Made by a program: the position numbers and the translations under genes. DNA of 41,517 nucleotides from an uncultured Pirellula sp. (GTDB lineage Bacteria > Planctomycetota > Planctomycetia > Pirellulales > Pirellulaceae): NCBI GenBank assembly GCA_903920425.1, contig CAIXME010000078.1:1-41517 (forward strand), given 5' to 3'. Below the pieces are notes generated by a model, which was given only the letters and a program-made list of their open reading frames with translations, searched no databases and was not told the origin of the DNA. Shown one piece after another: positions 17,848 through 27,506 of the stretch. The stretch's first letter is position 1, and every line of letters begins with the position of its first letter.

Positions 17848-20441
17848 ACGCCAATAAAGACATGATGCCTTCAACCGAATGTGATCTTCAGCGGATTAGA
17901 GATTTTCTCAAATCCGATCATTACCACATAGAGGATCATGAGCTGATTACTCACCTCGATTCCTGTTCTGCTTGCCGGCAGTATCTTGAAGAGCAGGCAG
18001 GGGAACCCGAGAGGTGGCAGCAAGCGACTCAGTTGCTGCAAACCTGCGAATACGACCAAGCCAGCCGCGTCGAATTTTCTGCTGCAACCCAAAGCGATGC
18101 AGACAGCAAGCAACCGTTGGTTGTAAAGGACGTCATCGAGATGCTTGTCCCCTCCGAATACCCAAACCATCTTGGGCGGCTTGGTGCATATGAAGTCACT
18201 GGTGTGGTTGGTGTCGGAGGAATGGGCGTTGTTTTGAAAGCGATCGACTCATCGCTTGACCGTGTTGTGGCGGTAAAAGTGATGAATCCAAGATTGGCTC
18301 ACCACGAGAATGCTCGCAAGCGGTTTGCCCGCGAAGCAAAGGCTGCTGCAGCAGTATTGCATCCCAACGTCATTCCGATCCACAGTGTTTCTAGTGGATC
18401 TACATTGCCGTATCTTGTCATGTCGTATATTCGCGGTGGCTCTTTGCAAAAGCGCATCGATCAGGAAGGATCATTGCCGTTAATCGAAGTATTGCGCATC
18501 GGTTCGCAAATCGCAGCTGGGTTGTCGGCTGCTCATGAGCAAGGATTGATTCATCGCGATATCAAGCCCGAAAACATCCTACTAGAAGAAGGCGTTGAAC
18601 GCGTCACGATCACTGATTTTGGTTTAGCTCGCTCGGTCGACGATAATACAATTACGCAAATGGGGTCCATCGCAGGAACACCCCAGTACATGTCTCCTGA
18701 ACAGGCTCGCGGCGAACAACTTGATCAGCAAAGCGACTTGTTTAGTCTGGGGAGTTTGCTTTATACACTGTGTACTGGCAAACCACCTTTTCGCGACGAT
18801 ACCTCGTACGGGGTAATGCGAAAAATCATCGACGAGGTTCCGACGGCAATCCACCACGTAAGCCCGGGAACACCATCCTGGATGGTCAAAATCGTCGATC
18901 AGCTGATGGCAAAGAAAAAAGAGAATCGGTTCGCATCAGCCAAAGCGGTACACGAACTGCTTGAAAACTGCCTCAGTCATGCGCAACAGCCATCGGCTTG
19001 TCCATTGCCAACAAGTCTGCAGTCGCAACCAATAACCATAACCACGCGGGGTAGAAAGAACGCAATCCTATCCGTCTTATCCGTCCTTGCCGTCGGCATC
19101 GTTTTCCTGGCTGCAATTGCAGTACGCCAATACACTTTGCCTTACTCGGCATCGCAATACAGTATGTCGTCAATTCTGATTGGCGAAGAGGGCGAATCGT
19201 TGGCACCGGAACAGGCTTCAGAGGTCAGCGGACGAGTCACGTTCGGAGATCGTGAACGAATACTTGGCACGTGGGAGGTTGTAAAAACGCCCACGCGATG
19301 GGCAGGCCAGGAGAAGAGCAATCGGATCGGCGAGTGGCATACATTCGCAACAAGCTCATACGCCCTCCAACGGTCTGGGATTGCGCCGTCCAAAGGGGAG
19401 TGGCGTTTGGACGATTCGGTCAGCCCGCGGCGAATAGCATTCGATTTCGACGGCGCAGAGCAAAAGGCGATATACAAAATCGAGGGTGATGTCTTGAGTC
19501 TGTACTATGTAAATGGAAAACGCGACTACCCGAAATCGTTCCCTTCGGCATGGAATGTATTTGATAAAGGTGTGTTGTTGATTCTACGTCACAACGAGTA
19601 TGCGGACGTCGAGTTTGATTTCGACGCGTTAACACCTGGGGAAGCAAACTTGATTGCGAAGCATTCGGCAAGGATTTCCCTGACTCGTCTGTCAGAAATC
19701 ACCCCGGAGCTTGCGTCAGTACTTTCTACAGGGCCAGGTAACTTGTCATTACCAGCGGTGACTGATTTATCGCAAGAGACCGCGCGATCGCTTGCGACCA
19801 AGAGATCGGGTTGGCTAGTATTACCTGGGCTGAAAAGAATAACATCTGAGGCTGCAACAGAACTTGCGATGGCAACGTGTGCATTGGACCTGGGAATAGA
19901 GGAGCTCAGCCTCGGAGTAGCGCGTGCATTGGGCTCTCATACTGCAGCACTCTCCTTAAACCGAATTCGGACAATCACGCCGGAGGCTGCCGCAGCACTC
20001 TTGAGCGGTAAGCGATGGTTGCAACTTAGTGGTCTAGAGTCGCTCAGTGTCGAAGTTGCCTCTGCATTGTCACAGCACCAAGGTTGGCTTTCGCTGAACG
20101 GACTGAATGCAATCTCACCAGAATCCGCCGATGCATTGGCCTCGTTTCATGGTGTCAGCCTTGATTTAAATGGCCTTCAAAATTTGGATGTCGCCATCGC
20201 TGAACTACTTGCAAAGGTGAGAACATCTAATCAGTTCAGTTTAAACGGCTTGAGAACGCTCAGCCCAGAGGTTGCAGCAGCGCTCGTCTCTGGCGGACAC
20301 CGCCATTTGAGTCTGCAAGGTATTGAAGCCCTCACAGATGAGTCACTCACGATACTGCGACGACATCAAAGACGACTGACCGAAGGCAATACAGGCGAGA
20401 TGCTGTTGCCTGCGAAGTTTCGGTTGCCAAACAACCAGTGA
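17844..20441 (+). CDS. Serine/threonine protein kinase with N-terminal ZAS-like motif, TM helix, TIGR03067-like domain and C-terminal LRR-like repeats
   Basis: HLDSCSAC (HX3CX2C); kinase motifs GVGGMGVVLKAID, VAVKVM, LIHRDIKPENILL, ITDFGLAR, GTPQYMSPEQARG; TM ILSVLSVLAVGIVFLAAIAV; TIGR03067-like LGTWEVVKTPTRW...GEWRLDDSVSPRRIAFDFDG; C-terminal LSLNGLxxISPEAAxAL repeats. ATGA overlap with the sigma gene. Confidence 0.93.
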   Translation: MNANKDMMPSTECDLQRIRDFLKSDHYHIEDHELITHLDSCSACRQYLEEQAGEPERWQQATQLLQTCEYDQASRVEFSAATQSDADSKQPLVVKDVIEMLVPSEYPNHLGRLGAYEVTGVVGVGGMGVVLKAIDSSLDRVVAVKVMNPRLAHHENARKRFAREAKAAAAVLHPNVIPIHSVSSGSTLPYLVMSYIRGGSLQKRIDQEGSLPLIEVLRIGSQIAAGLSAAHEQGLIHRDIKPENILLEEGVERVTITDFGLARSVDDNTITQMGSIAGTPQYMSPEQARGEQLDQQSDLFSLGSLLYTLCTGKPPFRDDTSYGVMRKIIDEVPTAIHHVSPGTPSWMVKIVDQLMAKKKENRFASAKAVHELLENCLSHAQQPSACPLPTSLQSQPITITTRGRKNAILSVLSVLAVGIVFLAAIAVRQYTLPYSASQYSMSSILIGEEGESLAPEQASEVSGRVTFGDRERILGTWEVVKTPTRWAGQEKSNRIGEWHTFATSSYALQRSGIAPSKGEWRLDDSVSPRRIAFDFDGAEQKAIYKIEGDVLSLYYVNGKRDYPKSFPSAWNVFDKGVLLILRHNEYADVEFDFDALTPGEANLIAKHSARISLTRLSEITPELASVLSTGPGNLSLPAVTDLSQETARSLATKRSGWLVLPGLKRITSEAATELAMATCALDLGIEELSLGVARALGSHTAALSLNRIRTITPEAAAALLSGKRWLQLSGLESLSVEVASALSQHQGWLSLNGLNAISPESADALASFHGVSLDLNGLQNLDVAIAELLAKVRTSNQFSLNGLRTLSPEVAAALVSGGHRHLSLQGIEALTDESLTILRRHQRRLTEGNTGEMLLPAKFRLPNNQ

Positions 20442-20454
20442 AACAATGCGTTGC

Positions 20455-22017
20455 TCATGGCGTATCGTCATCGAACAAGGACAATTGCCGGTACTCTGAT
20501 ACCTTTTTGGGCTTGGGCAATGGATCGCGTTTCTTGCGGGACCCATGCTTTATGAATACCCGCTGAGATTCCTCTATCGCTGGTGCGCTTTGACGAATGG
20601 CAAATATCTTTTCACGAGCCGCTTTGTATGCAAGTCGATGATCGACAATCGGCATCGGGTAGTCCTCCCCCACGACGCAGCCGACGCGGGACTGCAGACT
20701 CAAGGGCATCTTGTGAGGTTCCGCAAGATGTTCGTCGGGGACCATCGACAGTTCGGGTACAAACTTTCTGATGAATTGGCCAGTCGGGTCGTGATCGATA
20801 ACTTGTTTTGCGGGCGAGTAGATTCGAACCGAGTTGATGCCAGTCGTTCCCGATTGCATTTGGCATTGCGAAAAATGGATCCCCGGTTCGAAATCTAGAA
20901 AGTGCTTGGCAAGATAAACGGCCGTTGGACGCCAATGAAGCCAAAGGTGGTTAGCGGCAAAGGACATCAGCATGGCCCGCATCCGGAAATTGATCCAGCT
21001 ATGTTGGCTGAGTGCCCTCATGCAGGCATCGACCATCGGATAGCCGGTCTTTCCCTCTTTCCAGGCTTCGAAGTAGTCTTGGTTGAAATCATTCTCGCGC
21101 AGGCCATCGTAAACACGATTCATGTTACGGAACTCTAGCTCCGGTTCATCTTCTAGTTTTTGCATGAAATGGCAGTGCCATGCCAGTCGAGACGAAAACG
21201 AATTGAGCGAATTTAGCCATCGTGAATCGAAGGAGCCGGCGTGAGCTTCTCGAAGCTCACGTTGTCGGGCTATTAATCGATGGTGCACACTCCTAACTGA
21301 GATACAACCCCAGGCGAGATAAGGGCTGAGGCGGCTACATGAATCCCAAGAAGTCACAGGACTCGACATCGACTTGCGATAGTCAACGCCCCGCGTTGTC
21401 AAAAACGATTCCAGAGTGTCGAGTGCTTGAGACTCACCCCCCGGCTGCAAGTTTGACTTTTGCGTTGGGGCCAGGCCGAGTTCCTCGCCTGTGGGCAGAC
21501 GTCCCCAATCAAATTCGTTGGGGATTTGGATTCGTGCCGGAGGTTGAGCGACCGGTTCTCTCATTCTCTGTTGCCAAAGATCAGCCCAACCATTTCGGCC
21601 CTTGAGGCGTCTCACGACTCCATTGTGATGGTACTGCTGCCAGTCGATTCCTGCGTTTCGAGCCCATTTAGATACAAGCCGATCCCGATCGTAGGTGAAG
21701 CCATTACCTGTCTCTTCATGAGAATAGAGTTTGGCGATGGTAAAATCACGGGAGATGTCGACCAGGACGTCGGGTAGTTCGCCGACCCGAATAGCCAAAC
21801 GTCCGCCGAGCTCTTCCAATTTTGCGGAGAGCTCATGCAGCGACTGCCTGATGAAGTCGAAATGGGATCTGTCCATTTCGGGCATCGCCCATAGCTTGGG
21901 TTCGAAAACATAGAGTATGACGGTCTGGCCAGCTTGACACGCCTCCGTGATTGGCCTGTGATCGCTGAGCCTTATATCACGCTTGAGCCATACTAGATGA
22001 ATTGGAATCCGTTGCAC
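20455..22017 (-). CDS. Deoxyribodipyrimidine photolyase/cryptochrome family protein
   Basis: N-terminal LVWLKRDIRLSDHRPITEA; FAD-binding-domain motifs KTGYPMVDACMRALSQHSWINFRMRAMLMSFAANHLWLHWRPTAVYLAKHFLDFEPGIHFSQCQMQSGTTGINSVRIYSPAKQ. Confidence 0.92.
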   Translation of the reverse strand: MQRIPIHLVWLKRDIRLSDHRPITEACQAGQTVILYVFEPKLWAMPEMDRSHFDFIRQSLHELSAKLEELGGRLAIRVGELPDVLVDISRDFTIAKLYSHEETGNGFTYDRDRLVSKWARNAGIDWQQYHHNGVVRRLKGRNGWADLWQQRMREPVAQPPARIQIPNEFDWGRLPTGEELGLAPTQKSNLQPGGESQALDTLESFLTTRGVDYRKSMSSPVTSWDSCSRLSPYLAWGCISVRSVHHRLIARQRELREAHAGSFDSRWLNSLNSFSSRLAWHCHFMQKLEDEPELEFRNMNRVYDGLRENDFNQDYFEAWKEGKTGYPMVDACMRALSQHSWINFRMRAMLMSFAANHLWLHWRPTAVYLAKHFLDFEPGIHFSQCQMQSGTTGINSVRIYSPAKQVIDHDPTGQFIRKFVPELSMVPDEHLAEPHKMPLSLQSRVGCVVGEDYPMPIVDHRLAYKAAREKIFAIRQSAPAIEESQRVFIKHGSRKKRDPLPKPKKVSEYRQLSLFDDDTP

Positions 22018-22360
22018 AACGGTGCCTCGTTTTTCGTTCGAGTGGTTTTTCGCTCTGAAATCCTTGCGAAGACAACTTTTTTACTCAGTACAAGATATTG
22101 CACTGTCAAGTTCGCGTTTTTCATACTGGTACCGGAGAAACGACGCACAATCCCCATGTTGTTTCTGATTTGGATGGGGAGGGGCAGCTCTTGTGTACGC
22201 ATCTTTTTCGTCCGTTCCACCCTGAAAAAAGGCTAGCATTACTTCGGTCGCCTTTTCCGCGTTCCGCTTTTCATGTGAGCTTGATTTACTCGCCTAAATT
22301 TCGTAGTTTCCCCCGCTTGTCGTGCTCATTTAATTACTCGCGGTTTACGGAAACCAAGCG

Positions 22361-23401
22361 ATGCCCAAACGCATACTTATTGTTCGACTTTCAGCGATCG
22401 GCGATTCGTTGCTGAGTGTGCCCGTGCTGAATGCATTGAGGCGGAATTGGCCGGACGCGGAGATTGGTTGGGTGATCGAAGGGGCTTCTGCACAACTCAT
22501 CCAGGGGCACGCCGCGTTGGACAAACTTTTTGTCGTATCCAAAGCGATGTTCAAGTCGCCACGCAAGCTATGGGATTTTGGCCGCACACTCAAATCTTGG
22601 AAGCCAGACGTCACAATCGATTTGCAGGGACTAACCAAGAGCTCTCTGTTGGCCTGGCTATCAGGTGCAAAAAGTAGGCTCGGTTTTCATCGCGACCAAT
22701 ACGATGGTCGAGAGTTGAGTACATGGTTCAACAATCAACTGTTTCAGCCTGATTCAAAGCATATTGTCGACCGCAGCATCGATCTATTGGGACTGCTGGG
22801 TATTTCTGACAAACGGGTAGAGTTCAATCTTCCGGAGAAGGAACAAGACGCCCATTTTGCCGAAGATTTGCTGCGTTTTGAGCATATCGAAGGTCGTTAC
22901 GGCGTGATCAACGTGGGAGCTGGATGGCCATCCAAGATCTGGCCGTCGGAGCGATATGCGGCTGTTGCACAGCACTTGGGGGAGCACTGGGGGATTCGTA
23001 GTCTGATACTATGGTCGGGGCCACAAGAGCGTTTGGCTGCAGAACAAGTCCATGCGCTTTCTGGTGGTAGCACTGTCATTGCTCCTGCGACGAGTTTAAC
23101 TCAGTTGTCGAGTCTCGTACGCCGCGCGTGCATATTCGTGGGTTCCGATACAGGGCCCATGCATTTGTCGGTTGCGCTTGGGACTCCCACGATCGGTATG
23201 ATCGGACCCATGCCAATAGAGCGAGTAGCCCCGTACGGTTCCCAGCACATTGGAATTCAGCGAGAGCGATTGCCCGAAAGTCGGCAGTCGGATCGGAAAA
23301 GTGATTGTGCGCCGATGTTGTCTATTCAAGTGAACGATGTACTGCAAGGCTGTGACCGAATCATGATGCGAATTACAAAACGAGAGACGGTAGCAGCATA
23401 A
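22361..23401 (+). CDS. Glycosyltransferase family 9 (heptosyltransferase-like)
   Basis: KRILIVRLSAIGDSLLSVPVLNALRRNWPDAEIGWV; DVTIDLQGLTKSSLLAWLSGAKSRLGF; FVGSDTGPMHLSVALGTPTIGMIGP. Confidence 0.92.
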   Translation: MPKRILIVRLSAIGDSLLSVPVLNALRRNWPDAEIGWVIEGASAQLIQGHAALDKLFVVSKAMFKSPRKLWDFGRTLKSWKPDVTIDLQGLTKSSLLAWLSGAKSRLGFHRDQYDGRELSTWFNNQLFQPDSKHIVDRSIDLLGLLGISDKRVEFNLPEKEQDAHFAEDLLRFEHIEGRYGVINVGAGWPSKIWPSERYAAVAQHLGEHWGIRSLILWSGPQERLAAEQVHALSGGSTVIAPATSLTQLSSLVRRACIFVGSDTGPMHLSVALGTPTIGMIGPMPIERVAPYGSQHIGIQRERLPESRQSDRKSDCAPMLSIQVNDVLQGCDRIMMRITKRETVAA

Positions 23402-23505
23402 CGAGGAAAGCTGGATTGATTTCCATGCTTGTTTCCTAGTAAAACCCATTGGGCCCCGTAGATACGGTAAAGCCTGTGAACGAACTGTTTTGGAAAGGAT
23501 TCCGA

Positions 23506-24555
23506 ATGACCTCGATTGATCTACCTACCCTGGCCAAGCGGGTTCAAGGCGAGTTGTTTTCCAGAGACACCGGTGCCGTCATAACGGGAGCGTCTCCACT
23601 GGCTGACGCTCAACCTGGGCATATCACCCTGATCGATAGCGAGAAGTACTTGCCTCGATTGCAGGAATCTCAAGCATCCGCATGCATCACGAACCAATCG
23701 TTCCCTGATTTGTCGATAGCGCAGATTGTTGTGCAAAATCCGCACGCTGCGTTTACGCAGATTTGCCAGTTGTTTCGACCGCAATGCGTCGTGACGCGGA
23801 GATGTGGAGTGGATGCGATGGCCAGTGTTGCGGCCAGTGCACGGGTCGATTCGAAAGCGTTTGTGGATGCGTTTGCAAGCGTGGCAGATGATTGTGAGGT
23901 CGGCGAGGGAAGCCATTTGCATAGTGGCGTTCGGGTCATGAACGGATGCCGCATCGGAAAAGACTGCCAATTGTTTCCTGGCGTGGTGCTCTATCCAGGT
24001 ACCATCCTCGAAGACCGTGTTGTATTGCACGCCGGAGCGGTTGTCGGATCGCATGGGTTTGGCTATCGCATGGAAAACGGGCGGCATACGCCGACTGCGC
24101 AGCTAGGTTGGGTGCATATAGAAAGCGACGTCGAAGTCGGTGCGAATACCACCATCGACCGAGGAACATACGGCGCCACACGCATAGGTTGTGGGACCAA
24201 GATCGATAACTTGGTAATGATCGCGCACAATTGCAACATCGGAAAGCATAACTTGATTTGTTCCCATGTTGGCATCGCTGGGAGCGCAAGCACAGGTGAT
24301 TACGTCGTCCTGGCCGGACAAGTTGGCATCCGAGATCATATTCACATCGGCGCGAGGACTATGGTCGGTGCACAAGCTGGCGTGGTAGCGGATACGGGCG
24401 AAGATAAAGTCATGCTCGGTAGTCCAGCGCTTCCTCGCAATGAACAAGCCTTGATTTTCGCTGCCTTGAATAGGCTTCCAGAGATGCGAAAGACCGTCAA
24501 GGAGTTGTCGCGACAAGTTGATAAACTCGCACCGAAGATCAAGCCTGAAGCATGA
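23506..24555 (+). CDS. lpxD: UDP-3-O-acylglucosamine N-acyltransferase
   Basis: Left-handed beta-helix hexapeptides; VVGSHGFGYRMENGRH, TTIDRGTYGATRIGCGTKIDNLVMIAHNCNIGKHNLICSHVGIAGSASTGDYVVLAGQVGIRDHIHIG. Confidence 0.93.
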   Translation: MTSIDLPTLAKRVQGELFSRDTGAVITGASPLADAQPGHITLIDSEKYLPRLQESQASACITNQSFPDLSIAQIVVQNPHAAFTQICQLFRPQCVVTRRCGVDAMASVAASARVDSKAFVDAFASVADDCEVGEGSHLHSGVRVMNGCRIGKDCQLFPGVVLYPGTILEDRVVLHAGAVVGSHGFGYRMENGRHTPTAQLGWVHIESDVEVGANTTIDRGTYGATRIGCGTKIDNLVMIAHNCNIGKHNLICSHVGIAGSASTGDYVVLAGQVGIRDHIHIGARTMVGAQAGVVADTGEDKVMLGSPALPRNEQALIFAALNRLPEMRKTVKELSRQVDKLAPKIKPEA

Positions 24556-25397
24556 GTTCCGAAGCGATAGGTATCGTGGCTGGCTGGGGTGAGTATCCTC
24601 TCGAAGTCGCCAGAGCACTGCGAGAAAAAGGGCACACAGTTGTTGTTGCAGCAGTGCACGACCATGCATCCAAAGAGATCGAGCAGTTAGCGCACTACAC
24701 CAAATGGATTGGTGTAGCAAAGCTGGGCGGAATGCAACGATTCTTTAAGCAGCATCAGGTTGAGCATGTTTGCTTGTCAGGGAAGCTCTTTAAAGATCGC
24801 ATTTTGTTCCATGGTTGGGGTTGGATGGATCATTTTCCAGATTGGGAATGTGTCATGACGATGCTGCCTTTGTTCTACTCACGCGCCACAAATACCTCGG
24901 ACGATTCCTTGCTGGGAGCGGTAGTAGCGTCCTTTACCAGGAAGGGGATCAAGACTATTCCCGGAACAGAGTTTGCTACCCAATTGATCGCCGATGCCGG
25001 CGTCCTGACTCGGCGCAAGCCGACCAGCAATGAACTCGCTGATATTGAGTTCGGTTGGACAATCGCCAAGCAGATGGGAGGTTTGGACGTTGGGCAAAGT
25101 GTCACGGTCCGCGATCGAACCATCCTGGCGGTCGAGGCTATCGAAGGAACGGATTCATGTATCGTGCGAACGGGACAGATCTGTCCTCGCGGAGGATTCT
25201 CTTTGGTGAAAGTTTCGAAACCTCAGCAGGACATGCGATTCGACGTTCCCACCATCGGGCCGCAAACGATTGAGAAAATGGCTTTGGCTGGAGGAAAGGC
25301 GATCGCAATCGAAGCTGGCAAAACGATCTTGATCAATCGAGCCAAGACGCTCGAAATGGCGGAATCGCACGGAATTACGATTCTGTCTAGAGTCTAG
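24552..25397 (+). CDS. lpxI: UDP-2,3-diacylglucosamine pyrophosphatase LpxI (DUF1009)
   Basis: IGIVAGWGEYPLEVARALREKGHTVVV; DDSLLGAVVASFTRKGIKTIPGTEF; SVTVRDRTILAVEAIEGTDSCIVRTG; FDVPTIGPQTIEKMALAGGKAIAIEAGKTILIN. ATGA overlap with lpxD. Confidence 0.9.
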   Translation: MSSEAIGIVAGWGEYPLEVARALREKGHTVVVAAVHDHASKEIEQLAHYTKWIGVAKLGGMQRFFKQHQVEHVCLSGKLFKDRILFHGWGWMDHFPDWECVMTMLPLFYSRATNTSDDSLLGAVVASFTRKGIKTIPGTEFATQLIADAGVLTRRKPTSNELADIEFGWTIAKQMGGLDVGQSVTVRDRTILAVEAIEGTDSCIVRTGQICPRGGFSLVKVSKPQQDMRFDVPTIGPQTIEKMALAGGKAIAIEAGKTILINRAKTLEMAESHGITILSRV

Positions 25398-25595
25398 TTT
25401 GCGGTCGGCAAAGAGGTCTCCATTTGGTGTCGCTCGATTTCTAGCATATGACGATTCTTGTTATCATTCGATGAGAAATATTTGCCAAGCTGGGCATGTA
25501 GACTACGAATGGGGGATTACACTATTTTAAACTTTGTCTTTGGCGGCGATTGGTTTGTCGCGTAGTTGTGTTAACTCGGATGGTTCTCAAGTATC

Positions 25596-26546
25596 TTGTA
25601 TTCCAATAAGAACACCGACAACATTATCGAAATCCAGGGGCTCTCCAAAAGATACCGTGGGCAGTTTGCACTCAACAATGTAGACATCACAGTCCCCGTC
25701 GGCGTGACCGGCTTGCTCGGCCCCAACGGTTCTGGCAAAAGTACGTTTATCAAAACGATACTTGGGCTGGTCCGGGCGGAAAAAGGCCACGGCACAGTGC
25801 TCGGTATGGCTTGGCCTCGTCTCGTGAAAAAGCTGCGAGATAAAATCGGCTATTTGCCTGAAGATGATTGTTACATCCTGGGCCTTCAAGGTGTCGAGTG
25901 CGTGCAAATGATGGCGAGGCTTTCGGGGCTGCCTACCACAGAAGCCTTGAGACGTGCCCATGAAGTTCTCGATTTTTGCGATGTTGGACAAGAGCGGTAT
26001 CGCAATGTCGAAACGTATTCAACAGGTATGCGTCAAAAGCTGAAATTCGCACAAGCATTGGTGCACGATCCGCAAATGATCATCCTCGATGAGCCAACAA
26101 CCGGCTTGGATCCAACGCAACGCGAGGAGTTTCTCGATCGTATCCACGACCTAGCCCATCGTTTCGAAAAATCAATCTTGCTGTCGACACATATCTTGCA
26201 TGATGTCCAGCATGTTTGCGATCAAGTAATCATTTTGGTTCGCGGAGAGGTCCGGTTATGCGACACGCTTGAAAACCTGCAGCGACCGACTCAATCCGGC
26301 GTGCGAATCAGCGTCATCCATGATGGCCTACGATTTGCAGAATCGTTGCGACGTGATGGATATGACGTGCAATGCGATAGCGACCAAGAACTGCGAATCA
26401 ACGTCAAGGGCTCCCAGTCTTTGCAGTCCATATGGGCAGCGAGCAAGCGAGAGAGTGTTTTGATCCAGCGTATGGACGAAGCACGCAATTCGCTGGAGGC
26501 CTCATTTATCGAAATCGTGAGCGAGAAGAAACATGCCCATACTTGA
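25596..26546 (+). CDS. ABC transporter ATP-binding protein (first of two)
   Basis: Walker A GPNGSGKST; signature YSTGMRQKLKFAQAL; Walker B MIILDEPTTGLDP; probable TTG start. Confidence 0.92.
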   Translation: MYSNKNTDNIIEIQGLSKRYRGQFALNNVDITVPVGVTGLLGPNGSGKSTFIKTILGLVRAEKGHGTVLGMAWPRLVKKLRDKIGYLPEDDCYILGLQGVECVQMMARLSGLPTTEALRRAHEVLDFCDVGQERYRNVETYSTGMRQKLKFAQALVHDPQMIILDEPTTGLDPTQREEFLDRIHDLAHRFEKSILLSTHILHDVQHVCDQVIILVRGEVRLCDTLENLQRPTQSGVRISVIHDGLRFAESLRRDGYDVQCDSDQELRINVKGSQSLQSIWAASKRESVLIQRMDEARNSLEASFIEIVSEKKHAHT

Positions 26547-27504
26547 TCTCGGTTATCGGCCTTGGACCGGGGCCCGTTCAGGGGAATGGTGGCGATGGTC
26601 TGTTGTTGCTCGTACTGGCATATCCTTGGTTTGGCGAGGGACCTGGGTGAAGCGGATTTTGCTTTTCGCTACGATTCCCGCGTTGATTACGATGTTTGGC
26701 GTGGGAGTCTTTGAGCAAGGGACACGCGACGAAAGTTATCGAATCGCGTTCAATCGCTTCTTGATGGAACGCAATAGGGAGATGGGACCACGCGGCCGCA
26801 TGAGCGAAGTAAAGGAGTTGATCGTTGACCCGTCTTCGCAACGCCACTTTGGATGGTCCAATATGCTGCTCTGGTACTTTCGTTACCCGCAAGCATTTTG
26901 GATTGTCGTGATTATTGGCTTGGTCGCGCCCCGATTGATTAGCTATGACCTGCGCAGCCGCGGGTATCTGTTGTATTTGTCCCGTCCGCTATCTCCGGCC
27001 GGATACGTGTTTGGCAAGGCATGCATCCTGTTCTTCTTGTTGGCGATGATTACTACCATTCCTGCATTGGCAATCTATGCCGGAGGGCTATTGTTGTCGA
27101 ACGACTATGGTTCCCTGTTGCAGACATGGGATCTGCCGTTTCGGATTTTGCTTGCTACCGCCGTATTGGTTTTGCCTACGTCGGCGGTCGCACTTGCTTT
27201 CTCATCACTCACGCAGGAAAGTCGATTTGCTGCTTTTGCTTGGTTCGCAACGTGGGTCGTCGGATGGGTGACCTACTTGGTCCTGACGGGTTCAGCCATG
27301 TTGAATGAAAGCGATGTCAATGAACTGCATCGCCGCTGGCTACTGATTTCGCCCTACCACGTATTGGGTCACCTGCAACAAGAGATCTTTGGCCTCATAC
27401 CGGAACAAGAGCACATGATAGGCCCGTGGATTGTATCGGGTTTGGCTACCGTCATTGGCTTTTACGTTGCCCATTGGAGGGTAGCTAGGATGCTAAAGGT
27501 TTAG
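26533..27504 (+). CDS. ABC-2 type transporter permease
   Basis: Multiple hydrophobic TM segments (FWIVVIIGLVAPRLISYDLRSRGYLLYLSRPLSPAGYVFGKACILFFLLAMITTIPALAIYAGGLLL). Located between two ABC ATPases; overlaps the first ATPase ORF. Confidence 0.87.
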   Translation: MPILDLGYRPWTGARSGEWWRWSVVARTGISLVWRGTWVKRILLFATIPALITMFGVGVFEQGTRDESYRIAFNRFLMERNREMGPRGRMSEVKELIVDPSSQRHFGWSNMLLWYFRYPQAFWIVVIIGLVAPRLISYDLRSRGYLLYLSRPLSPAGYVFGKACILFFLLAMITTIPALAIYAGGLLLSNDYGSLLQTWDLPFRILLATAVLVLPTSAVALAFSSLTQESRFAAFAWFATWVVGWVTYLVLTGSAMLNESDVNELHRRWLLISPYHVLGHLQQEIFGLIPEQEHMIGPWIVSGLATVIGFYVAHWRVARMLKV

Positions 27505-27506
27505 TC

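Noticed and set aside
21997-22340. Small ORFs upstream of the GT9 gene (21997..22236, 22098..22415 and the minus-strand one)
   Set aside because: Overlap each other on both strands, no family motif, inconsistent composition; likely chance ORFs in an intergenic region.
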